A stretch of DNA of 64,000 bases from Motilibacter aurantiacus. GTDB lineage: Bacteria; Actinomycetota; Actinomycetes; Motilibacterales; Motilibacteraceae. Numbering within the stretch: the stretch's first letter is position 1; every line of letters starts with the position of its first letter. Below are positions 1 to 8,601 of this stretch, piece by piece. Where the stretch lies: assembly GCF_011250645.1 (NCBI RefSeq), contig NZ_JAANNO010000001.1, positions 394,658 through 458,657 on the forward strand. The letters are read 5' to 3'. A program made the translations under genes and the position numbers. The notes beneath the pieces were generated by a model that was not told the origin of the DNA, ran no database searches, and worked only from the letters and a program-made list of their open reading frames with translations.

Positions 1-21
1 CCACCGTCGAATGGAGCCTTC

Positions 22-1464
22 GTGAGCCCGCAGCAACCCGCCCGGATCGGAGTCACCGGCCTCGCGACGATGGGCCGGAACCTCGCCCGCAACCTCGCCC
101 GTCACGGCTTCCCGGTCGCGGTGCACAACCGCAGCCAGGAGCGGACCGACTCGCTGGTCGCCGAGCACGGTGACGAGGGCACCTTCGTGCCGGTGTCCAC
201 GCTGGAGGAGCTGGCCGCGGTGCTGGAGCGGCCGCGCCGGGTGCTCGTGATGGTGAAGGCGGGGCCGGCCACCGACGCGGTGATCGACGACCTGGCCGGC
301 GTGCTCGAGCCCGGGGACATCGTGATCGACGGGGGCAACGCGCACTTCGCCGACACCCGCCGCCGGGAGGCGGCACTGAAGGAGAAGGGCATCCGCTTCT
401 TCGGCGTCGGGGTGTCCGGCGGCGAGGAGGGCGCGCTCAACGGGCCGAGCATCATGCCGGGCGGGGACGCGGAGGCGTACCAGGAGCTGGCCCCGATGCT
501 CGAGGCGATCGCCGCCCAGGTCGACGGCACCCCGTGCTGCACCTACATCGGGCCGGACGGCGCCGGCCACTTCGTCAAGATGGTCCACAACGGCATCGAG
601 TACGCCGACATGCAGCTCATCGCGGAGGCGTACGACCTGCTCCGCTCGGCGCTCGACCTGGGCCCCGCGCAGCTGGGCGACGTCTTCGAGAGCTGGAACT
701 CCGGGGACCTCGAGTCCTTCCTCATCGAGATCACCGCACGCGTCCTGCGACACGTCGACAGCACGACCGGCCGGCCCTTCGTCGACGTGGTGGTCGACCA
801 GGCCGAGCAGAAGGGCACGGGGCTGTGGACGGTGCAGACCGCGCTGGAGCTGGGCGTGCCGGTGTCGGGCATCGCTGAAGCGGTGTTCGCCCGTGGGGTG
901 TCGAGCCACGCCGAGCAGCGGGAGCGGGCGCGCGGCGTCCTGCCCGGGCCGGGAGGCCGGCCGGAGGTCGGTGACCGCGACGCCTTCGTCGAGGACGTGC
1001 GCAAGGCGCTCTACGCCTCGAAGCTCGTGGCCTACGCGCAGGGCTTCGACATGATGCGGCAGGCCAACGAGCGCTACGGCTGGGACATCGACCGCGGAGC
1101 GGTGGCGACGATCTGGCGCGGGGGCTGCATCATCCGCGCCCGCTTCCTCGACCGCATCCGCGAGGCGTACGACCGCGAGCGCGAGCTGCCGAGCCTGCTC
1201 TTCGACGAGTACTTCACCCGGGCGCTGGTCGACGGGCAGGAGGCCTGGCGGCGCGTGGTGTCGCTGGCGACCGCCTCGGGCGTGCCGGTGCCCGGCTTCT
1301 CCAGCGCCCTGGCCTACTACGACGCGCTGCGGGCCGACCGGCTGCCCGCCGCGCTGATCCAAGGCCAGCGTGACCTGTTCGGCGCGCACACCTACCGTCG
1401 GGTCGACCGCCCGGGCAGCTTCCACGCGGGGTGGTCGAGCGGGGGCCGGGAGGAGGAGCGGTGA
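22..1464 (+). CDS. gnd: 6-phosphogluconate dehydrogenase, decarboxylating
   Basis: This 480-residue enzyme oxidises and decarboxylates 6-phosphogluconate to ribulose 5-phosphate in the cytosolic pentose phosphate pathway. The N-terminus has a Rossmann nucleotide-binding motif (GLATMGRNLARNLA, about residues 13-26). The catalytic region GHFVKMVHNGIEYADMQ near residue 190 carries the family's Lys and the HNGIEY signature. Length matches the usual 470-490. The GTG start is preceded by GGAG about 5 nt upstream. The stop overlaps the gluconokinase start (GTGA), so the two are translationally coupled: the kinase makes the substrate that this enzyme consumes. The promoter lies outside the window. 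Confidence 0.95.
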   Translation: MSPQQPARIGVTGLATMGRNLARNLARHGFPVAVHNRSQERTDSLVAEHGDEGTFVPVSTLEELAAVLERPRRVLVMVKAGPATDAVIDDLAGVLEPGDIVIDGGNAHFADTRRREAALKEKGIRFFGVGVSGGEEGALNGPSIMPGGDAEAYQELAPMLEAIAAQVDGTPCCTYIGPDGAGHFVKMVHNGIEYADMQLIAEAYDLLRSALDLGPAQLGDVFESWNSGDLESFLIEITARVLRHVDSTTGRPFVDVVVDQAEQKGTGLWTVQTALELGVPVSGIAEAVFARGVSSHAEQRERARGVLPGPGGRPEVGDRDAFVEDVRKALYASKLVAYAQGFDMMRQANERYGWDIDRGAVATIWRGGCIIRARFLDRIREAYDRERELPSLLFDEYFTRALVDGQEAWRRVVSLATASGVPVPGFSSALAYYDALRADRLPAALIQGQRDLFGAHTYRRVDRPGSFHAGWSSGGREEER

Positions 1465-3071
1465 CGGCAGAAGCCGATGCCGTGAACGGCGCTGCGCAGG
1501 TCGTGCTGGGGGTGGACCTCGGCACGACGGCCACCAAGGTCGTGGCGTTCGACGTGCAGGGCCGCGAGCACGCCTCGGCGTCCGCGGGCTACCCGCTGCT
1601 GGAGCCGTCGCCGGGCGAGGCCGTGCAGGACCCCGCGGAGATCACCGCGGCGGCGTTCCGGGCGATCCGTACGGTCGTTGCGGAGCTCGCCTCGCGCGGC
1701 GCGGTCGTGCGCGCGGTGTCGTTCAGCTCGGCCCTGCACAGCCTGGTGGGCGTCGACGCGGACGGGGTCGCGCTCACCCCGTCGATCACCTGGGCCGACA
1801 TCCGGGCCAAGGACCAGGCCGCCCGGCTGCGGTCGACCGGCAAGGGCCTCGAGCTGCACCTGCGGACCGGGACGCCCACCCACGCCATGTCGCCGCTGAC
1901 CAAGCTGATGTGGTTCCGCGAGGAGCAGCCCGAGCTGCACGCGCGGGTGGCCCTGTGGGCCGGCATCAAGGAGGTCGTGCTCCACGCGCTGACCGGCGAG
2001 TGGGTCAGCGACCACTCCGTGGCGTCCGCCACCGGGCTGTTCAACCTGCGCTCGCGCACCTGGGACCGCGAGGCGCTCCAGCTGGCCGGCATCGGCCCCG
2101 AGCGGCTCCCCCGCCTGGTCGCGACGACGTACGCCGGCCTCCGCCCGCTGCCCGAGACCGCCACCGAGCTGGGCCTGCCGGCCGACGTCCCGCTCGTCGC
2201 CGGCGGGGGCGACGGCCCGCTGGCCAACCTCGGCCTCGGCGCGGTGCGCCCCGGCGTCGTCGCCTGCTCGGTCGGCACCAGCGGGGCGCTGCGGGTCGTC
2301 GTCGAGAGCCCGTCGGTCGACCCCCAGGGCCGGGTCTTCTGCTACGCGCTGACCGAGGACCGGTGGGCCGTGGGCGGAGCCATCACCAACGGCGGCGTGG
2401 CGGTGCGATGGGCCGGCGACACCATGGCCCCCGAGCTGGAGGAGCTGGCACCAGAGCTCGGCGACTCCCCCGTCGAGCCGGTGCTCGACCTCGCGGCGAC
2501 GGTGCCACCGGGGTGCGGCGGGCTGATCATGCTGCCGTACCTGCTCAGCGAGCGGGCACCGTACTGGACCTCCGTGCCGTCGGCGGCGTACGTCGGGCTG
2601 ACCCGCGCGCACGGGCGCGCTCACCTGGTCCGGGCCACGCTGGAGGGCATCTGCCAGCAGCTCGCCCTCGTGCTGGAGTCCATGCGGGCGGCGGGCAACG
2701 AGGTCACCGAGATCCGCGCGACCGGCGGGGTGTTCAACAGCAGGCTGTGGCGGCAGGCCCTCGCCGACGTGCTCGGCATGCCCGTGTCGTTCGCGAAGGG
2801 CCACGAGGGGTCGAGCTTCGGCGCGGCCCTGCTCGGCATGCAGGCGGTGGGGCTCGTCGGCTCCGTCGAGGCCGCCGAGTCGCTCATCGAGATCGAGGAG
2901 ACCGTGCAGCCGGACGCCGCAGCGGTCGAGGTCTACGCCACCCTGCGCCCGCTCTACTCCCAGGTCTACGCCGCGCTGCTCCCGGCGTTCACCCGCATCC
3001 GCGAGCTGGAGGAGACCCTGCCGCTGGCGTACCCGGCGGACCTGGCCGAGCCCGGGCTCGAGGAGGACTGA
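1461..3071 (+). CDS. gntK: gluconokinase, FGGY carbohydrate kinase family
   Basis: This FGGY-family sugar kinase of 536 residues most likely phosphorylates gluconate with ATP to give 6-phosphogluconate for the preceding gnd product. The N-terminal phosphate-binding motif VLGVDLGTTATKVV and the C-terminal FGGY-type stretch (ATGGVFNSRLWRQALADVLG) are visible. I chose the GTG at 1461 because AGGAGGAG sits just upstream and the start forms a 4-nt overlap with the gnd stop; an in-frame start at 1431 would lie deep inside gnd. Gluconate specificity is inferred from the coupling to gnd; xylulose or glycerol kinase activity is possible from sequence alone. A short inverted repeat follows the stop. 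Confidence 0.88.
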   Translation: MTAEADAVNGAAQVVLGVDLGTTATKVVAFDVQGREHASASAGYPLLEPSPGEAVQDPAEITAAAFRAIRTVVAELASRGAVVRAVSFSSALHSLVGVDADGVALTPSITWADIRAKDQAARLRSTGKGLELHLRTGTPTHAMSPLTKLMWFREEQPELHARVALWAGIKEVVLHALTGEWVSDHSVASATGLFNLRSRTWDREALQLAGIGPERLPRLVATTYAGLRPLPETATELGLPADVPLVAGGGDGPLANLGLGAVRPGVVACSVGTSGALRVVVESPSVDPQGRVFCYALTEDRWAVGGAITNGGVAVRWAGDTMAPELEELAPELGDSPVEPVLDLAATVPPGCGGLIMLPYLLSERAPYWTSVPSAAYVGLTRAHGRAHLVRATLEGICQQLALVLESMRAAGNEVTEIRATGGVFNSRLWRQALADVLGMPVSFAKGHEGSSFGAALLGMQAVGLVGSVEAAESLIEIEETVQPDAAAVEVYATLRPLYSQVYAALLPAFTRIRELEETLPLAYPADLAEPGLEED

Positions 3072-3090
3072 CGCGGCCCCCGGGCCGGGA

Positions 3091-3108
3091 CGGCTGCTCG
3101 TGCAGCCG
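3091..3108. terminator. weak hairpin between convergent genes
   Basis: CGGCTGC and GCAGCCG form a 7-bp stem with a TCGT loop. It lies in the 64-bp gap between the convergent gluconokinase and aldo/keto reductase genes. There is no T-tract, so it is only a possible bidirectional terminator. Confidence 0.35.
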
Positions 3109-3135
3109 CCCCGACCGGCGGTCGTCGGCCGGCGG

Positions 3136-4008
3136 TCAGCCGGCGGCGTTCGTGAGGGTGTCGTACTCCTCGTCGGTCAGCTCGATCGTGCCGGCCTTCA
3201 GGTTCTCCTCCAGGTGCGCCACCCGGGAGGTGCCGGGGATCGGCAGCATCACCGGCGAGCGGCGCAGCAGCCAGGCCAGGGCCAGCTGCGCGGGCGTGGC
3301 GCCGTGCTCCTTGGACGCCGCGTCGAGCGGGCCGCCGGGGGCCGCCAGCTCCCCGGTCGCGATCGGGAACCACGGGATGAAGCCCAGCCCCTCGCGCTCG
3401 GCGTAGTGCAGGACCTCCTCGGACTGCCGGTTCGCGAGGTTGTAGAGGTTCTGCACGCTCACGACGTCGACGACGGCACGAGCCTGCTCGATCTGCTCGA
3501 CGGACACCTCGGACAGGCCGATGTGCCGGATCTTGCCCTCCTGCTGGAGCAGCTCGAGCTCGCCGAGCGACTCCTCGAGCGGCACCTTCGGGTCGATGCG
3601 GTGCAGCTGGTAGAGGTCGATGCGCTCGACGCCGAGGTGGCGCAGCGACAGCTCAGCCTGCTGGCGGAGGTACTCGGGGCGCCCGACCGGCCGCCAGTCA
3701 CCCGGGCCGGAGCGCGTGAGCCCGCCTTTCGTGGCGATGACGACGTCGTCGGCGTAGGGGTGGAGCGCCTCGCGGATGATCTGCTCGGACACGAACGGCC
3801 CGTAGGAGTCCGCGGTGTCGATGAAGGTGACGCCCAGCTCCACCGCGCGGCGCAGGACGCGGACGGCCTCGTCGCGGTCGCGCGGCTCGCCCCAGATGCC
3901 CGGGCCGGTGATCTGCATGGCGCCGTAGCCCAGGCGGTGGACCGGCAGGTCGCCACCGATGCGGAACGTCCCGCTCTGCGCGGCCGGCTGCGAAGTCTCG
4001 ACTGTCAC
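3136..4008 (-). CDS. aldo/keto reductase
   Basis: A 290-residue NAD(P)H-dependent oxidoreductase of the aldo/keto reductase superfamily, cytosolic. The family tetrad is visible: Asp and Tyr in DTADSYGP, Lys in VVIATKGGL, His in LYQLHRID. The N-terminal strand motif [15 protein letters not shown] resembles the YajO/IolS-like branch, and the C-terminal [14 protein letters not shown] is the usual cofactor-binding end. I chose the GTG at 4008 because GGAAGG precedes it at a good distance and the family N-terminus begins soon after. Longer readings upstream run into sequence with no family similarity. The substrate cannot be told. It is not obviously part of an operon. Confidence 0.88.
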   Translation of the reverse strand: MTVETSQPAAQSGTFRIGGDLPVHRLGYGAMQITGPGIWGEPRDRDEAVRVLRRAVELGVTFIDTADSYGPFVSEQIIREALHPYADDVVIATKGGLTRSGPGDWRPVGRPEYLRQQAELSLRHLGVERIDLYQLHRIDPKVPLEESLGELELLQQEGKIRHIGLSEVSVEQIEQARAVVDVVSVQNLYNLANRQSEEVLHYAEREGLGFIPWFPIATGELAAPGGPLDAASKEHGATPAQLALAWLLRRSPVMLPIPGTSRVAHLEENLKAGTIELTDEEYDTLTNAAG

Positions 4009-4100
4009 GTGCTCGCCTTCCCATCGTGAAGCTCGTGTACGGCTGGGGGCAACCCGGCCCCCCGCTTGACGCTTCCCGGCCTCGGCCGTCGCGAGCGGCT

Positions 4101-5606
4101 TCAGCTGTGGGCGGACAGCTCGGCCTCCGCGCTGACGCCCGGCCCGGTGGTCCGGGTCGCCGGCCGCTCGGCCAGCCAGTAGGAGGCCGCCTTGGGCGCC
4201 GGGCGGCGGGCGAGGAAGCTGCCGTCGCGGCGCACCGGCGCCGATCCCGCGCGAACCCACTCGACACCCGTCCAGCGCCGGAAGTGCACGCGACCGCCGG
4301 GGACGCCGCGCACCGTGCCGCGCAGCACCGCCCGGGTGCCCCGTCGGGTCACGGTGAGCCGCACCTGCGGGACGGCGAGCACCCGGGCCGGTTCCGTGAC
4401 GAGGGAGCCGACGACCGCCCGCAGGAGGGTGTTGGCGGTGATCCGCAGCCTCACCCCCTCGCCGGGCACGATCCCACCCCGGCCGACCTCCTGCCAGCCG
4501 TCCGCGCGGTGGGCCTGCACGACGACGTCCACCCGGCCCGGGGAGGCCACCCGTACCAGCACCGGCACCTCGGCCGTCCGCCCGACCGGCAGGGTGAGCT
4601 GCGGCGGGAGCTCGGCGTCCTCCACGGTGGCGGCCAGGTCGAACACCGCCGGGAGCTGGCCGTGCGCGACGACGAGCTCGCGAGCTGCGAAGGGGCTGTG
4701 CAGGTCGGCCCGCACGTCGGCCAGCACCTGCACCGCCTCACCCCCGGCGGCCGGCGCCAGCCAGAGCGAGCGCGCCGCTGCGGTGGGGGTGTCGGGCTCG
4801 TCCCAGGAGTCGTCCGGGGTCGCCGCCGACGGCCGGCCCGTCGAGAGCGCGTAGGTCCCCTCGGCGGCGGCGGCGACCAGGGAGGCAGCCCGAAGGCGGG
4901 GGAACAGGTCGAAGCCGTCCGCCGTCGAGACGTCCTCACCACCCTCGGCCAGCACCACCCGACCGTCGGGCGCGAAGGCGGCCTGCAGCTCGTCGCCCGG
5001 CGCGCCGACGACCTGCCGCGAACGGTCGGCGAGGGTGAGGACCGTTGCCCGGTCCCCCGTCCACGTCGAGGAGGTGAAGACGAGCCGGGAGCCGTCCGCC
5101 GAGACGTCGATCCCGCTCACCGGTGCGGTCTCGAGGACGGTGCTGCGGGCGCCGGTGACGAGGTCGACCGCGAGGATCGTCCCGCTGTCGGGCTCGGGCT
5201 CGTCCTCGTCGTCCCACGACGGAGGCTCGCTGCGAACGTTCTCGACGGCGTACAGCGTCCGGCCGTCGGGCGCCAGGGCTGCCACCTCGACGTCCACGCC
5301 GGGCAGCGTCCAGACGCGCCCCGTGCCGGTGTCCGCCACGAAGACGCCCTGCTCGTTGGAGACCCCGAGCCGCGTGCCGTCCCGGCTGGCGAGGACCGCG
5401 CTGCCCGCGAGGACGTTGTCCAGCAGGCGCCGCGGCGCGGAGCCGTCGAGGCGCTGCGCCCAGAGCGCGCCGCCCTCGACGTAGGCCAGGTAGGCGTCGG
5501 CGGGCACCTGCAAGGCCGCCTCCGCCGGAGTGGGCGGGGCCAGGCCCACGGCAGCGGCGAGGACGGCGGCCGCGGCCACACCGGCGAGCGCCGGACGCGC
5601 CGGCAT
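4101..5606 (-). CDS. secreted beta-propeller-like (TolB/WD40-type) protein, copy 2
   Basis: A 501-residue exported protein with no assigned activity. It begins with a signal peptide ([19 protein letters not shown], then a PAEA-A cleavage region). About residues 35-290 hold repeated blades of the [11 protein letters not shown] type, typical of TolB-like beta-propellers. The C-terminal 200 residues are beta-rich, Ig-like repeats that include [16 protein letters not shown]. It is a paralogue of the gene just upstream: both begin with a blade reading AYVxGxxWAxRLxGxAPRRLxDNV. I chose the ATG at 5606 for its upstream GAGGG; a GTG at 5621 would overlap the upstream stop by 4 nt. Function is unknown; an envelope or polymer-binding role is a guess. 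Confidence 0.72.
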   Translation of the reverse strand: MPARPALAGVAAAAVLAAAVGLAPPTPAEAALQVPADAYLAYVEGGALWAQRLDGSAPRRLLDNVLAGSAVLASRDGTRLGVSNEQGVFVADTGTGRVWTLPGVDVEVAALAPDGRTLYAVENVRSEPPSWDDEDEPEPDSGTILAVDLVTGARSTVLETAPVSGIDVSADGSRLVFTSSTWTGDRATVLTLADRSRQVVGAPGDELQAAFAPDGRVVLAEGGEDVSTADGFDLFPRLRAASLVAAAAEGTYALSTGRPSAATPDDSWDEPDTPTAAARSLWLAPAAGGEAVQVLADVRADLHSPFAARELVVAHGQLPAVFDLAATVEDAELPPQLTLPVGRTAEVPVLVRVASPGRVDVVVQAHRADGWQEVGRGGIVPGEGVRLRITANTLLRAVVGSLVTEPARVLAVPQVRLTVTRRGTRAVLRGTVRGVPGGRVHFRRWTGVEWVRAGSAPVRRDGSFLARRPAPKAASYWLAERPATRTTGPGVSAEAELSAHS

Positions 5607-5617
5607 CGCCCGCGCCC

Positions 5618-7273
5618 TCACAGCTGCACCCCGCCGCTGTCGCCAGCCTCGTGCCGGGCGTCGGCGTCGCGCACGACCCGGTAGTAGGCGGGCTCGGCCG
5701 GGGGGACGCGGAACACGAAGCGGCCGGCCCGCACCGGGGCCGTGGCCACCGGCTCCCACCGGGCGGCCAGGGGCCGCCGGCCCCGGCGCTCGACCTCCGG
5801 GCTGACCTGGCGCTCCAGGCGCACCGTACCGCCGCTCGCGCCGTGCAGGGTGCCGCGCAGCACCCGGCGGGCACGCTCCTCCTCCGAGTCCGAGAGCCGC
5901 ACCTGGTAGGCGACGGGAAGGGTGAGCTCGTCGCTCACCCGGCCCACGACGACCCGGAAGGTCGTGTAGCCCGCGGCCGCGACGCGGAAGCGGGCGCGGC
6001 CCGCCGTGACCGGGACGCTCGCCAGCCGGGCCCACCGGCCGGACTGCCAGCGGTAGAGCACGGCCGGCGGGAGCGTGCCCGGCTGCGTGACCTGGGCCCG
6101 GGCCTCCAGGAGCACGGGCTCGCCGGCCGGGTGCGGGCTCGGCGATGCGCCGACGCGGTCGTACGCGTTGCTCAGCTCGACGTCCTCGACGTGGCCGCGC
6201 AGGCGCAACGGGGCCGGGATCGGGCCGTAGGCGACCGCGAAGTCGCGGACGCCCGTCGGGACGAGCAGGTCGACCGGGCGCGAGCCGTCGGCCGGGGCGA
6301 AGGAGACCCGGGCCCGGCGTGCCTGCTCGTCGGCGGTGAGCGCGTAGGCGCCCTCGGGGCCGGCGTCGACCACCACCGAGTCGTAGCGCCCGGGGAAGAG
6401 GGGCCGACCGTCCACCGCGGAGGCGGCCGTCACGTGCGGCTCCTCGTCGGCCCCGCCCCCGACGAAGGCCACGACGCCGTCGCTCTCGTCCGGCGCGGCG
6501 CCCGCGTTCGGGTAGGCCGGGTACGGCGGGCCGCTGAGTGGGTCGGTGTAGTAGTCGTCGTCGCCGCGGGCCGTGGTGATCAGCAGCTCGTCCCCGGCGC
6601 CCCAGGCAACGGTCTGCACGTCGGCGTCGGGCGGGCCGACCCGGCTGTCCCGCCCGGTCACGAGGTCCACCACGTGGGCGGTCCCGCCGGGCCCGTAGCC
6701 GTATCCCCGGAGGACGGTGCCGCTGGCGTAGGCCAGCCGGCTCCCGTCGCTGCTGGGAGCGAGGTCCGTGACCGGCCACGGCGGGTCGGCGACCACCCGC
6801 AGGGCCCCCGTGCCGAGGTCCAGCGCGCGGACGATGCCGTCGCGGCCGAGGTTGCTGCTCTCGGCGAAGAAGAAGGTCAGCCCGTCCGGCGACAGCGCCG
6901 CCGCGTCGACGCGGCGGTCGAGCACCCGGCGCAGGGGGCGGGCACCGGTGCCCGTGCCGTAGAGCACCTCTCGGCCGGCCACGAGCACGAGCCGGGAGGC
7001 GTCCCGGCTGAGCAGCAGCCGGGGCACCGAGCCGGTGGGGTCGAGGTCGACGTTGTCGGCGAGCCGGCGAGGAGCGCCCCCGGCGAGGCGGGCCGCCCAC
7101 ACCGTGCCGTTCCAGTCGACCCAGGCCAGCAGCGCGTTTCGCGGCACCCCCCCGGCTGCCACCGCCGGAGCTGCCACCGCCGGCGCCGCGCCCGCCGGCA
7201 ACGGCATCCCGCACACCACGGCAGCAGCCGCGAGACCGCCCAGTGCGGCAGCGCGCATCGCACGAGCCGGCAT
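5618..7273 (-). CDS. secreted beta-propeller-like (TolB/WD40-type) protein, copy 1
   Basis: A 551-residue exported protein and first gene of a two-gene operon of paralogues. The signal peptide covers about residues 1-30 (RAAALGGLAAAAVVCG, Ala-rich cleavage region). Propeller-type blades follow (for example SRDASRLVLVAGREVLYGTG, LSPDGLTFFFAESSNL, APSSDGSRLAYASG), then C-terminal beta-sandwich repeats with VTQPGTLPPAVLYRWQSGRW. A strong GGGGGAGG precedes the ATG at 7273 by 7 nt, which settles the start. The second copy follows after 11 nt or less. No catalytic residues are recognised. The 140-bp gap to the divergent methyltransferase should hold promoters for both directions. Confidence 0.74.
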   Translation of the reverse strand: MPARAMRAAALGGLAAAAVVCGMPLPAGAAPAVAAPAVAAGGVPRNALLAWVDWNGTVWAARLAGGAPRRLADNVDLDPTGSVPRLLLSRDASRLVLVAGREVLYGTGTGARPLRRVLDRRVDAAALSPDGLTFFFAESSNLGRDGIVRALDLGTGALRVVADPPWPVTDLAPSSDGSRLAYASGTVLRGYGYGPGGTAHVVDLVTGRDSRVGPPDADVQTVAWGAGDELLITTARGDDDYYTDPLSGPPYPAYPNAGAAPDESDGVVAFVGGGADEEPHVTAASAVDGRPLFPGRYDSVVVDAGPEGAYALTADEQARRARVSFAPADGSRPVDLLVPTGVRDFAVAYGPIPAPLRLRGHVEDVELSNAYDRVGASPSPHPAGEPVLLEARAQVTQPGTLPPAVLYRWQSGRWARLASVPVTAGRARFRVAAAGYTTFRVVVGRVSDELTLPVAYQVRLSDSEEERARRVLRGTLHGASGGTVRLERQVSPEVERRGRRPLAARWEPVATAPVRAGRFVFRVPPAEPAYYRVVRDADARHEAGDSGGVQL

Positions 7274-7413
7274 GGCCCGTCCTCCCCCCGTCCGCGCGGC
7301 CCGCTGCCGCGTCGCGCGGCACATTGTGTCCGAGGCTCCCGACGACGCACGGCCCGCAGGGAGGAGTCACCCTCCGGTGGCCGGCCCGCTGCCGGCTGCG
7401 ACCATGTGCTCCC

Positions 7414-8601
7414 GTGCAGCCCGCCGACATCGACGCCCTGATGTCGCCCGCCGGGCGCGCGCTGCTCGCCGAGCTGACGACGTACGACGACACGGCCGCC
7501 CTCGCGGTCGGCGAGCGGCTGCGCAGGCAGGGCCTCGCCCCGGCGCTGGTGGCGGCCGCGATGACGCAGGCCCGGCTGCGGGCGCGCGCGGTCGCGAAGC
7601 TCGGGCCGGACGCCGAGCGGATGCTCTTCACGGCGGACGGCCTCGAGCAGGCCACCCGCCGAGAGGTCGCCGACCGGCGGGCGGCCCGGCTGGTGGCGGC
7701 GGGCGCGCGCCGGGTGGCCGACCTCGGGTGCGGGATCGGGGCCGACGCGCTCGCCTTCGCCCGCGCGGGGCTCGAGGTCCGCGCGGTCGAGCGCGACCCC
7801 GCCACCGCTGCGGTGGCACGGGCCAACGTGCGCTCGGCCGGGCTGGCCCACCTCGTCGAGGTGGTGGAGGCGGACGTCACGCAGGTCGGCCTCGCCGGGT
7901 GCGACGCCGCGTACCTCGACCCGGCCCGGCGCGGCGAGGGCCGTCGCCGCTACGACCCGCAGCAGTGGTCTCCGCCGTGGGAGTTCGTCCTCGGCGTGGC
8001 GGGGCAGATCCCGCGCACGGCGGCGAAGGTGGCCCCCGGGATCGACCACGCGCTGGTGCCGCCCGGGGCCGAGGCGGAGTGGGTGTCGGTGGACGGCGAC
8101 GTGGTGGAGGCGGGGGTGTGGTTCGGCCCGCTCGCCGGGTCGTGGCCCCGGCGTGCCGCGCTGCTGCCGTCGGGCGCCACGGTCGCCGGGCCGGCCGTCC
8201 CACCGCCGGCGGCTGCGGCCCCCGGCCCCTACCTCTACGAGCCCGACGGCGCGGTGATCCGCGCCGGGCTCGTGGCCGAGGCGGCCGCCGAGGTCGACGG
8301 ATGGCTGGTGGACCCCACCATCGCCTACGTCAGCGCGGGCCGGCACGTCCCGACGGCGCTGATGACGGCGTACCTCGTCCACGAGACGGCGCCGTTCTCC
8401 CAGCGCCGGGTGGTGCAGATGCTGCGCGCCCGCGGCGCCGGCGACGTGGTGGTGAAGAAGCGCGGCACGGCGGTCGTGCCCGAGCAGCTGCGCGCCCGGG
8501 TGCTTCCGGCGCTGCCCGAGCGCGGCCGCGGGCCCGCCGTCACGGTCGTGCTCACCCGCGTGCTCGGCAAGCACACCGCGCTGGTGGTCGAGCGGCTGTG
8601 A
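7414..8601 (+). CDS. class I SAM-dependent methyltransferase with THUMP-like domain
   Basis: A 395-residue cytosolic methyltransferase. The SAM-binding motif I VADLGCGIGADALAFA lies near residue 105, the acidic post-I motif is RAVERDP, and a family motif AAYLDPARR follows. The C-terminal third (PTALMTAYLVHETAPFSQRR, then VVKKRGTAVVPEQLR) matches the THUMP-like domain found in this actinobacterial group. THUMP proteins usually bind structured RNA, so an RNA substrate is likely but unproven. I chose GTG 7414 because the conserved reading begins there. The stop overlaps the next gene by GTGA, so it is coupled to the FUSC membrane protein. Confidence 0.85.
   Translation: MQPADIDALMSPAGRALLAELTTYDDTAALAVGERLRRQGLAPALVAAAMTQARLRARAVAKLGPDAERMLFTADGLEQATRREVADRRAARLVAAGARRVADLGCGIGADALAFARAGLEVRAVERDPATAAVARANVRSAGLAHLVEVVEADVTQVGLAGCDAAYLDPARRGEGRRRYDPQQWSPPWEFVLGVAGQIPRTAAKVAPGIDHALVPPGAEAEWVSVDGDVVEAGVWFGPLAGSWPRRAALLPSGATVAGPAVPPPAAAAPGPYLYEPDGAVIRAGLVAEAAAEVDGWLVDPTIAYVSAGRHVPTALMTAYLVHETAPFSQRRVVQMLRARGAGDVVVKKRGTAVVPEQLRARVLPALPERGRGPAVTVVLTRVLGKHTALVVERL

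Noticed and set aside
1370-3406. A 678-codon + strand frame overlapping gluconokinase
   Set aside because: Arg/Ala/Gly-rich out-of-frame reading of a recognised kinase gene.
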